This document shows, piece after piece, positions 1 through 6,021 of a DNA stretch of 6,021 nt. Where the stretch lies: assembly GCA_964534765.1 (NCBI GenBank), contig CAZHRJ010000166.1, forward strand, positions 1 to 6,021. The letters are read 5' to 3'. The translations under genes were made by a program, and so were the position numbers. This DNA comes from CAZHRJ01 sp964534765. Lineage in GTDB: Bacteria > Lindowbacteria > 2-12-FULL-62-27. Under the pieces are notes generated by a model that saw nothing but the letters and a program-made list of their open reading frames with translations, ran no database searches and had not been told where the DNA came from. Every line of letters starts with the position of its first letter. Position 1 is the first letter of the stretch.

Positions 1-1
1 G

Positions 2-1075
2 CAGCGAACGGTGACCGGCACCTTACAGACAATTGTCAGCCGGGTTCGGCAGGCGGTCCAGCTAGACGCCGATCAATGGATTCTCGAAACGGATTCGGGC
101 ATATTGAAACTGGATGTCGGCGATCCCACCGCCCCGGATGTCCAGGTCCTCGATGATCTCGCTCTGGGACTTCGAATCGCCTCTGGCGGCCCGGTATACA
201 CGGTTCCCTATGCCGGCACATCCGAAGCGGTTCAACTCGCTCCTGGGGCGAAAAAAATGTCTCTGGGCCGGTATCCGCCAGCATGGATGATTCTCGGCGC
301 CGACCCGGACCGTATTTTTTTTCGTGACCGGGCAACCGGGAGGCACTATATCATCCCGCGCCGCCGGCCACCGGACTCGGAGGAATGGGGACAAATTCTC
401 GGGCGGGTGACGTTCGACCATGAAAACCCGGCCGCCGTGCTGCTCATGGCCATCGGCCAGGAAGCTCACGCGATGATTGTCCGGCCCCAGATGCCGACGT
501 TCCTGCTGGGTCCCATGCCGTACGGTCTCTACCGTCTCGACGTGTCGGCGGGTCAGTTCGATTTGATCGGACTTGACGTAATCCCTCTGACGCAACCCGA
601 CGTGAATCTCTCCGATGTCCGGCTGGATCAGACGCTCGACTTCATCTATCGCCGCGGTCTTGCCTTTCAGGAAGCGCAGAACTTTGAGCTGGCCAAATTT
701 AATTTCGAACTCTATTTGTCCCTCTATTCCGCCGGCCCCGCGCGGGACCTGGCCCGGTCGGCGATCGTGGTTGCCCTGGCGGCGCAGCAGCAGTGGGAGG
801 AAATGGTGTCATTCTATCAGCGGGCCGGGCCGGAAACACGCTGGACACGGGACGCGGTCGAACAGATTCTTGACCACGCCCCGCGCCTGGCCGACAGGCT
901 CGACCTGGCGCGAAAACTCCTCCAATTCCCTCTGCCGCATCCGCGCCGGGCGGCGCTTCTCTTTTATCTCTATAAATTCTCACGGGACCCGGCGTTTCGC
1001 TCGCTCGACGCGGTCCGGTACCTGCCGCCGGTGTATCGGAGGTTTTTCGAAAGCTTTGACCGCATCCATTCATGA
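2..1075 (+). CDS. Hypothetical protein with beta-rich N-terminal part and TPR-like C-terminal part (5' partial)
   Basis: I do not recognise this protein. The reading frame is open to the left edge. The first in-window start is GTG at 11 (354 residues) but it has no Shine-Dalgarno sequence before it, so the gene most likely begins upstream and this is its C-terminal part. Counting from that GTG, residues 1-200 are rich in short strand-like stretches with repeated 'W/Y-I-L-x-x-D' turns (QWILETDSG near 22, PAWMILGADPDRIFF near 90, PYGLYRLD near 172), suggesting a beta-sandwich or propeller. Residues 205-240 match the TPR spacing of small and aromatic residues (YRRGLAFQEAQNFELAKF, 213-230). The helical character continues to the end and is rich in Arg and Leu, as in a solenoid or scaffold. 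No signal peptide or membrane segment is visible. The stop overlaps the start of the phospholipase D-like gene by four bases, so the two are probably co-translated. Product unknown; confidence in the reading frame is high. Confidence 0.85.
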   Translation, partial: QRTVTGTLQTIVSRVRQAVQLDADQWILETDSGILKLDVGDPTAPDVQVLDDLALGLRIASGGPVYTVPYAGTSEAVQLAPGAKKMSLGRYPPAWMILGADPDRIFFRDRATGRHYIIPRRRPPDSEEWGQILGRVTFDHENPAAVLLMAIGQEAHAMIVRPQMPTFLLGPMPYGLYRLDVSAGQFDLIGLDVIPLTQPDVNLSDVRLDQTLDFIYRRGLAFQEAQNFELAKFNFELYLSLYSAGPARDLARSAIVVALAAQQQWEEMVSFYQRAGPETRWTRDAVEQILDHAPRLADRLDLARKLLQFPLPHPRRAALLFYLYKFSRDPAFRSLDAVRYLPPVYRRFFESFDRIHS

Positions 1076-2262
1076 AAACCGTCGCATGGATCGTCCTGGC
1101 TGTCGGCCTTCTGGGCGCTCTGATGCTCACCTATCGGAAAATCCAGCGCGAGGAACTTTCTGAAATCAAACCTCCGCCCTCCGCCAACGGCGCTTCGCCC
1201 TTGGCCGCTCGCATCCGGTCCTTGCCGGTGGCGCCGTCGTCCTGGAAACTCATCGAGTCGGCGCCGCCGGAAATGGATTTGCCCGAGATGCCGAACACCG
1301 AGCCGACGATCGCGGATCTGATCGATCGGGCGGGCACGCGGGTGGTTTTCGAATGTTATTTTATGAAGCAGTCTTTCGGCTCGCCGGTGACCAAACTGTT
1401 TGAGCGGCTCAAAAACGACGTCTATGTCATGGGGGTTCTCCATCCCAATCCCATGAGCGACGTGACGCTCCTGGCCAGTCTTCGCGGCGCCGGCGCTCAG
1501 ATCGTCGAGCGGGATCTGGCGCCGCTCGGAGGAAATCCTCAGGAGGGGTATCTGCACAGCAAATTTGTGGTCGTCGACGGAACCGCCGGCTATATCGGCA
1601 GCGCTAATTTCGGCGCCGCCGCCATGACGGAAAACCGCGAAATGGGATTGTACTTCGAGGACGTCGCGCTCGCCAATCACCTCGAACTCATGGCCCAGAT
1701 CGACGCCGGCCGGTTAAGTGTCGCCCGCGCAAAGGCCCTTCCGTCGGCCGTCATGCTGCAGGGCGCCGCTGACGGATTTCTCATCGAGCAGATGCCTCGC
1801 TGTGATGAGGGCATCGCCGCGCTCTGCGATATGGCCCGCAAAGAAATCGACGTCATGGTCTTCGCCTTCAGCCATCAGTTCGGCCGTTACGACGCCATCG
1901 CCAGTCCCCTTCGCGCGGCGGTGCGCCGGGGCGTCAAGGTCCGCATTCTGCACGATGCGCGGACGGTCAAGGATCTTCCGGGGGTGGGCCCTACGCTGCG
2001 GGATTTGAAAGAGTGGGGGATGGAGATTCGTCTCGCCGACCTCTCGCGCCTGGGCCGGTCGGCGGCCGGGCAGTACCACTGCAAAGCCATGCGGGTCGAC
2101 GGGGAGTTTCTGATGATCGGGAGCAACAACTGGACCGACGCCGCTTCAAACGAAAACCGGGAAGTCGCCGTCATCATCCGCTCGCCACGGCTCGTCGATC
2201 AGTTCATCTCCCGATTCAAGGCCGACTGGAACGTCCCCAAACACGTCAAGCCGTATTACTAA
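1072..2262 (+). CDS. Membrane-anchored phospholipase D superfamily protein with two HKD motifs
   Basis: This 396-residue protein has two phospholipase D-type domains. The first spans about 79-205 and carries H162, K164 and D169 (HSKFVVVD), followed by GSANFG at 176-181 and ENRE at 187-190. The second spans about 234-385 and carries H336, K338 and D343 (HCKAMRVD), followed by GSNNW at 350-354 and ENRE at 361-364. Both HxKx4D motifs are intact, so the enzyme should be active. In this superfamily the two histidines form one active site acting on phosphodiesters through a phosphohistidine intermediate. Members include cardiolipin synthases, phospholipases and Nuc-type nucleases, and the exact substrate cannot be read from the sequence. 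Residues 4-20 form one hydrophobic segment with no clear cleavage site, probably a membrane anchor. Basic residues lie on both sides, so topology is uncertain. The start ATG overlaps the upstream stop as ATGA. The nearest GGAGG (1038-1042) is about 29 bases away, too far for a normal ribosome binding site, which points to translational coupling. Confidence 0.93.
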   Translation: MKTVAWIVLAVGLLGALMLTYRKIQREELSEIKPPPSANGASPLAARIRSLPVAPSSWKLIESAPPEMDLPEMPNTEPTIADLIDRAGTRVVFECYFMKQSFGSPVTKLFERLKNDVYVMGVLHPNPMSDVTLLASLRGAGAQIVERDLAPLGGNPQEGYLHSKFVVVDGTAGYIGSANFGAAAMTENREMGLYFEDVALANHLELMAQIDAGRLSVARAKALPSAVMLQGAADGFLIEQMPRCDEGIAALCDMARKEIDVMVFAFSHQFGRYDAIASPLRAAVRRGVKVRILHDARTVKDLPGVGPTLRDLKEWGMEIRLADLSRLGRSAAGQYHCKAMRVDGEFLMIGSNNWTDAASNENREVAVIIRSPRLVDQFISRFKADWNVPKHVKPYY

Positions 2263-2285
2263 GGGGAGCAGATAATGTTTGACAG

Positions 2286-2361
2286 GGATTCGAGAGGCAA
2301 AAGGTTCCAAGGCTTGATGGGTCGAGGAAATTTTCACGTGAATCCTCGAATCCTCGAATCC
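2286..2361. repeat. Nested inverted repeats and palindrome in the intergenic region
   Basis: GGATTCGAG (2286-2294) is the reverse complement of CTCGAATCC, which occurs twice (2345-2353 and 2353-2361). Inside it, TCGAGGA (2322-2328) pairs with TCCTCGA (2343-2349, repeated at 2351-2357), leaving a 14-base loop that ends in the perfect 10-bp palindrome TTCACGTGAA (2333-2342). Five T follow at 2362-2366. The layout could act as a weak terminator for the upstream two-gene unit, as an operator, or as an mRNA structure before the next gene. The alternative pairings created by the duplicated arm are directly visible; any function is inference. Confidence 0.45.
2341..2361. repeat. 8-bp tandem repeat (AATCCTCG), 2.6 copies
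   Basis: Two exact copies of AATCCTCG are followed by a partial third (AATCC). The repeat duplicates the right arm of the surrounding inverted repeats, so the copy number decides which hairpin can form. It lies 46 bases before the next start codon and is a short slippage-prone unit. Confidence 0.7.
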
Positions 2362-2395
2362 TTTTTCACAAGACACTGTTTATATGGATATCAAT

Positions 2396-2399
2396 AGGG
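2396..2399 (+). promoter_or_regulatory. Probable ribosome binding site (AGGG) for the nucleotidase-like gene
   Basis: AGGG lies seven bases before the ATG at 2407. An in-frame TAG at 2395-2397 closes the frame immediately upstream, so ATG 2407 is the first possible start in this frame. It also leaves a plausible signal peptide directly at the N-terminus. Confidence 0.45.
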
Positions 2400-2406
2400 C
2401 TTCAGG

Positions 2407-5049
2407 ATGCTCGACACCTCTTTTCCTCCGCTGATCTTATGGTGGTCGACCTGTTTAACAGTCTTGGGGTTTCTTCCGGCCGCGTGGGCCGATGGATCCG
2501 GCACACGCGTGGGCGGCGGCCGGCAGCAGGACATCCCTGTCACTGCCGGCACTGGGCCATCCATGGCCGGCGGATGGATGCACAAGATGGATGATCTTTT
2601 TCTAGGGAAGCGCGCCCTGCCTCCGGAATGGCCGGACTGGAACGAAATGTGTTTTCTGAAGTTTTTGGAACTGGATACATTCCCGGAAACGCCCTGGGGC
2701 GGCCGATGGGTTTATGTTCCCATTCCCGAACCGAAATCACTTACCTTTTTAGGATTTGATCGAAAAAACCGCCTCCGCGCGCAGGTTCATTACCCCCCGG
2801 GAGCATCCCGGAGAGTGGAGTCAATCTATGACGATTGGAAAAATGACACGGTGATCGGCCACAGCTCTGCGGATCTGCTTTGGGCCACGCCCTGGACTGA
2901 TAATGCGCTTGGACGTCTCGTGGCCGGGGCTCTCAGGGAATCCGGCAGAACGGACGTTGGTTTGGTCAATCCGCTGGGTCTTCGCGATAATATCCCGAAA
3001 GGGATCATTACCCGAAAGCACATCGTACGTCTGATTCCTTACGATAATATGGTCTATCGCATCAGTCTGCCGGGGCGCGTCCTGCGACAGTTCATCCTCG
3101 AGACGGTTGGCGACCGACGGGAACTCCATTTTTCCGGCGTCGTCCTGCGATATTGGCCGGACGAAGAGCAGTTCTTCAAAGTAGGCGGGGAGCTGATCCG
3201 ATCGGATGGATCTAAAATCCATGACACCGACATGATTTCTGTGGCGATCCCATCCTATGTCGCGGATTCCCTCGGATACCGGTGGCTGGTCTGCAGGTCG
3301 GAAGAGGAATTCTGGGAAATCGGCAACCGGCCGACGATTTATTCAAAAATACCAATGTTCCGGATGCGCGAGGCGGTTGAAAAATATGTTCGAAATCATT
3401 CTACCCTGGTGTCTGATCCGCGTCCGTCGATTGTCCGCCTCCCGGACGACGAATTGCTCCGGAGACTTCGAACCGACGTCCGCGCCCAATGGGATCGGCT
3501 GACTTCAAAAGGGCGGGTGCCGCTTCGTTCTCTTCCCTGCGCTCATGATCGTCGGACTAATGAAAGTTTCATCCCGAGCGTTTCCACCTACTCGGCTCTT
3601 CGGACCATTCGAATCGGGGAATCGTTCTGGGCGGCCACGCCATTCGGTGTGGCAGAGTGGCATCAAGGGCGGATGAAATCATTTTGCCGACATAGAGAAT
3701 GGTCGGGCATTGATATAGCGAGTCGGTCCGACATAAGAGATCTGGTTGAAGTCGACGGCAAGATTTGGATCGTGACGCGTCGGGCGGGCATTTTTGTGTT
3801 TGATCCAATTGAGCGGAAAGAGATTGGGCATTTTTTCGTGGATCCCGATCATGTCCCGTCCATCGACGATATGGAGAGTTTTCGATCCAAACACAGCAAA
3901 TCATCCTTCCCGGCCTCAAATCTAATCACGCAGGTCATCGAGGATCCGTACGAATCGTTGATCTGGATCGGTACGATGCATGGTGTGTATGTGTATGATA
4001 AGGCGCATTCAATCTGGATGGAATGCCAGTCCGCTTTTCGTAAGAAGAAGTTTCAATTCGCTTCGGTCCGATGGATCGTCTGTACTCCAAAACACGTATG
4101 GATCGTGGCTCCGCCGTCAAGGGCGAGCGCATACAGACTTTTGCGCTTCGACCGGACAACACGATCGTGGACCGAATTTCGGAATGACATTGCGGATACA
4201 TCGCCGGTGCCCGAATGGTGGCGGTTGGATGAGGGGCTGAAGCGCATGATCCCCGCCCCGGATACAGCAGCGCCGGGTATGTCGGACTTGGTCAATATCG
4301 GTCTGATCCTGGCTTCCAGCCGGTATGTCTGGGTCAGTGACATGCGGGATTCTGACCGCTTGTTTCTGGCTGAATATGATGCGGCGCTGGATACGTGGCA
4401 AAAATTCATAGGGCCGGCGGTGTCAGAACCACGAGAAAGAATTCGTCGGGCATGGCCGGCCGATGTGTCCGGCCGCTGGGCGGCCTACGGTTCAGTAAAC
4501 GCTTTATTGGAGTATCTGGGCATCCCCCGTGATCATCGAATCAATTCGAGCCGAGGTGTTGGCTCTTACTTTACCCATGATCAGAAGTTCTGGCTCCATA
4601 CCGACTCGGGGGCTTTCGTCGAGTCCGGGGCGATTTCCGATGCCGCGAGTTATATCCGGATTCTTTCCGCGTCAAACGAAAAAATCCTTCTTCAAACAGA
4701 TTCTGGCGTTGAGATCATTGATCTGAAAAATTGGCGGCGCCTGCTGATTCCGCCGCCTACCTATCCGATGTCGCTGGAGGATCTCGCTCCCATCGACGTC
4801 GATGGCATACCCCTATTCACTTATGGAATGGGAATGTTTGATGACGCCGATGAGGATCCCCCCGTTTTGACACGTGGTCTGATTTTCCACTGGGATACAT
4901 ACCGGTGGGCCGACATTCAACTCCCTTTTGATAAGCCGGCCTTTCGATATCTTCGAAAATTCTATCCGAACCAAACGGATGAAAGATTTCGGCCGGCGTG
5001 GCATGGTCGATCGGCGGTGATCGTACGGGGTGGCATCCTTATTAAATGA
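2407..5049 (+). CDS. Secreted 5'-nucleotidase C-terminal (substrate-binding) domain protein fused to a propeller-like repeat region
   Basis: An 880-residue protein in three parts. Residues 1-28 look like a signal peptide: a hydrophobic stretch ending in AWA before D29, although the extreme N-terminus lacks the usual basic residue. Residues about 149-297 match the 5'-nucleotidase C-terminal domain: the NALGRLVAGAL helix, NPLGLR at 188-193 in place of the usual NGGGIR, IPYDN at 210-214, and SYVADSLGY at 283-291 in place of F-x-A-x-GGDGY. From memory of E. coli UshA, R193, Y212 and N214 correspond in spacing to R410, F429 and N431, whereas the ribose-binding Asp of GGDGY is replaced by Leu289. 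The metallophosphatase domain that normally precedes this domain is absent, because only about 120 residues without DxH, GDxxD or GNHE motifs come before it. Residues about 395-880 contain at least seven strand units of the type IWIVT-x-GIFVFD (around 408, 454, 520, 565, 642, 729 and 761), suggesting a beta-propeller. It probably binds a ligand outside the cytoplasm rather than hydrolysing nucleotides. No partner is known. Confidence 0.85.
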   Translation: MLDTSFPPLILWWSTCLTVLGFLPAAWADGSGTRVGGGRQQDIPVTAGTGPSMAGGWMHKMDDLFLGKRALPPEWPDWNEMCFLKFLELDTFPETPWGGRWVYVPIPEPKSLTFLGFDRKNRLRAQVHYPPGASRRVESIYDDWKNDTVIGHSSADLLWATPWTDNALGRLVAGALRESGRTDVGLVNPLGLRDNIPKGIITRKHIVRLIPYDNMVYRISLPGRVLRQFILETVGDRRELHFSGVVLRYWPDEEQFFKVGGELIRSDGSKIHDTDMISVAIPSYVADSLGYRWLVCRSEEEFWEIGNRPTIYSKIPMFRMREAVEKYVRNHSTLVSDPRPSIVRLPDDELLRRLRTDVRAQWDRLTSKGRVPLRSLPCAHDRRTNESFIPSVSTYSALRTIRIGESFWAATPFGVAEWHQGRMKSFCRHREWSGIDIASRSDIRDLVEVDGKIWIVTRRAGIFVFDPIERKEIGHFFVDPDHVPSIDDMESFRSKHSKSSFPASNLITQVIEDPYESLIWIGTMHGVYVYDKAHSIWMECQSAFRKKKFQFASVRWIVCTPKHVWIVAPPSRASAYRLLRFDRTTRSWTEFRNDIADTSPVPEWWRLDEGLKRMIPAPDTAAPGMSDLVNIGLILASSRYVWVSDMRDSDRLFLAEYDAALDTWQKFIGPAVSEPRERIRRAWPADVSGRWAAYGSVNALLEYLGIPRDHRINSSRGVGSYFTHDQKFWLHTDSGAFVESGAISDAASYIRILSASNEKILLQTDSGVEIIDLKNWRRLLIPPPTYPMSLEDLAPIDVDGIPLFTYGMGMFDDADEDPPVLTRGLIFHWDTYRWADIQLPFDKPAFRYLRKFYPNQTDERFRPAWHGRSAVIVRGGILIK

Positions 5050-5061
5050 CTGGACTAGACT

Positions 5062-5115
5062 ACGTGACCTCCGGGCGGACGGGGACCGGACGGGGTCAGA
5101 CTTACGTTTTCACGT
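5062..5115. repeat. GC-rich hairpin and direct repeats before the transposase, with GGGGTCAG element
   Basis: CGGACGGGG occurs twice with an 11-base period (5076-5084 and 5087-5095). TCCGG (5070-5074) pairs with CCGGA (5086-5090) around an 11-base loop, and ACGTGA (5062-5067) pairs with TCACGT (5110-5115) outside it. GGGGTCAGACTTACG begins at 5092, followed by a T-rich stretch. A GGGGTCAG-type leader before Y1 transposase genes is something I recall from other bacterial genomes; I have not verified it. Hairpins near the ends are what HUH transposases recognise, so this may be the left end of the element. Confidence 0.4.
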
Positions 5116-5140
5116 TTATTTTTTCCCCACCGTGTAGTAT

Positions 5141-6021
5141 ATGAATCGTATGCCACGCGCACATCGAGTCGATGTAGAGGACTGTTGGTATCACGTCATA
5201 GCCAGGGGTAATGAAAGACGCCAGATTTTCACTTGCCGAGAGGAGAGATTGTTTTATCTGCGGCTGCTGGATGAGAGTTGCCGTCTAAATGGCGCCATTT
5301 TTTCTGCCTATAGCCTTGTTCCCAATCACATACACTTGCTGATACGGCGTGGGAGGGTCAGCCTCGCAAAAACGATGCAAAGGTTGCAGGGCAATTATGC
5401 CGCTTTTTTTAATAAACGCCATCACCGTACCGGGCATTTATTTGAAGGACGATATCACGCCTTTCTTGTGACCGATGAAAGCTATCTGCACGCGTTGGTG
5501 CGATACATCCATAAAAATCTTCCCAAGGATGGCATGATCAAGGAAAATAACGATATTTTCTGGTCGAGCCATGCTCTGTATTTAAGGAGCGAGGGGTCTC
5601 CCTGGATGCGTTGGCGAACGGCTCCGGGATATGAAAGTAAGAGCGGAGCGAAATCATACCGGCAATTAATGGGTTACGGCAATGAAGCCAGTCTACCGCC
5701 ACTGACGCCTGAACGGCCCTGGGCTTACGGCACAGAGGGGATGTGGAGAAAGTTTGAGCGGCGCAAAAGCGGTCGCGATGCAGATAAGCGGGGTGAAAGG
5801 CGTGGGAAAGAGACGATAGAAAAAATTGTGGCCGAAATTTCGAGAAAGAATCGCGTCGGTATAGAGTTATTAAGATCGGCGACTCGAGCTCGGTCAGTGT
5901 CGCGAATCCGCAACGAAGCAGTGTTGGCCTGCCTCTCCAAAGGGCATGGGCCAAGTGATACCAGCCGTTTCTTCCGTCGCCGCCCAAGTTCAATTGGTAC
6001 GATTATTCGCCGCTATGGCGA
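5141..6021 (+). CDS. REP-associated / IS200-like tyrosine transposase (Y1, HUH) with DnaA-like C-terminal helix-turn-helix, 3' partial
   Basis: The frame stays open from ATG 5141 to the window end (293 residues so far). An in-frame TAG at 5135-5137 closes it upstream. A second ATG at 5150 gives MPRAHRVD, a more typical start for this family; neither start has a clear ribosome binding site. Residues 16-26 (WYHVIARGNER) are the family's N-terminal signature. PNHIHLL at 61-67 supplies the HUH metal-binding pair H63 and H65. GHLFEGRY at 98-105 and YLHALVRYIHKN at 115-126 complete the Y1 fold, with Y122 the likely nucleophile that cuts single-stranded DNA. Residues about 224-293 form basic helices ending in RFFRRRPSSIGTIIRR, resembling the DnaA C-terminal DNA-binding domain found in longer members. 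The catalytic set is intact and there is no frameshift. Related proteins are either IS200/IS605 transposases or domesticated RAYTs acting on REP hairpins; the latter fits the RGNER and GHLFEGR motifs better. Confidence 0.92.
   Translation, partial: MNRMPRAHRVDVEDCWYHVIARGNERRQIFTCREERLFYLRLLDESCRLNGAIFSAYSLVPNHIHLLIRRGRVSLAKTMQRLQGNYAAFFNKRHHRTGHLFEGRYHAFLVTDESYLHALVRYIHKNLPKDGMIKENNDIFWSSHALYLRSEGSPWMRWRTAPGYESKSGAKSYRQLMGYGNEASLPPLTPERPWAYGTEGMWRKFERRKSGRDADKRGERRGKETIEKIVAEISRKNRVGIELLRSATRARSVSRIRNEAVLACLSKGHGPSDTSRFFRRRPSSIGTIIRRYG

Larger units (their letters stand above)
5062..6021 (+). mobile_element. Probable left part of a Y1-transposase (IS200/RAYT-like) element, right end outside the window
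   Basis: The unit comprises the hairpin-bearing leader and the Y1 transposase gene, which runs past the right edge. Its GC content is visibly lower than that of the first two genes (one sampled 60-base line is about 43% versus about 67%), consistent with separate origin. The left boundary is a guess, since HUH elements have no terminal inverted repeats or target duplications. It could equally be a resident, single-copy RAYT locus rather than a moving element. Confidence 0.4.

Noticed and set aside
315..322. Run of eight T inside gene 1, a possible slippage or frameshift site
   Set aside because: The frame continues normally through it and the encoded residues fit the surrounding protein; no alternative product is suggested.
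615..1163. 182-codon open frame on the plus strand overlapping genes 1 and 2
   Set aside because: Its translation is low-complexity, rich in Arg and Ser, as expected from a shifted frame of GC-rich coding sequence.
970..1680. 236-codon open frame on the minus strand
   Set aside because: It is opposite the phospholipase D-like gene with its intact HKD motif; long antisense frames are common in GC-rich DNA.
2363..2394. Possible sigma-70 promoter (TTCACA at 2365, TATCAA at 2389)
   Set aside because: Both boxes match the consensus poorly and the start of transcription would fall almost on the start codon.
2331..5115. Shared 9-mer TTTTCACGT at 2331-2339 and 5107-5115
   Set aside because: The flanks do not match, and a single shared 9-mer between two AT-rich spacers can occur by chance.
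5538..5993. 151-codon open frame on the minus strand
   Set aside because: It lies wholly antisense to the transposase, whose motifs are clear, and its translation shows no recognisable domain.

Overview
The window holds four protein-coding genes, all on the + strand, and no recognisable RNA gene or CRISPR array. The sequence looks bacterial: genes overlap or sit close together, one gene carries a signal peptide of bacterial type, and the last encodes a Y1 (HUH) transposase with a DnaA-like C-terminal tail. I associate that transposase type with GC-rich environmental Gram-negative lineages such as Deltaproteobacteria-like or Planctomycetes/Verrucomicrobia-related groups. No housekeeping marker is present, so this placement is a guess.

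Layout. (1) 2-1075 is the 3' part of a gene open at the window edge. It encodes an unrecognised protein with a beta-rich first part and a TPR-like helical end. (2) 1072-2262 overlaps it by ATGA and encodes a membrane-anchored phospholipase D superfamily protein with two intact HKD motifs. (3) 2263-2406 is a short intergenic region with an 8-bp tandem repeat, nested inverted repeats and a 10-bp palindrome. (4) 2407-5049 encodes an 880-residue secreted protein. It has the substrate-binding (C-terminal) domain of 5'-nucleotidases but no metallophosphatase domain, followed by about seven propeller-like repeats. (5) 5050-5140 is a GC-rich, hairpin-prone leader with a GGGGTCAG element. (6) 5141-6021 is a REP-associated/IS200-like Y1 transposase running off the right edge.

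Genes 1 and 2 almost certainly form one transcriptional unit. Gene 3 is separated from them by a structured gap and has lower GC, so it may be transcribed on its own. The transposase locus is lower still in GC and looks like an independent acquisition. The most unusual item is gene 3, an orphan nucleotidase substrate-binding domain joined to a propeller. No sequence evidence shows that genes 1-3 work together, although genes 2 and 3 both appear to be exported or membrane-associated.
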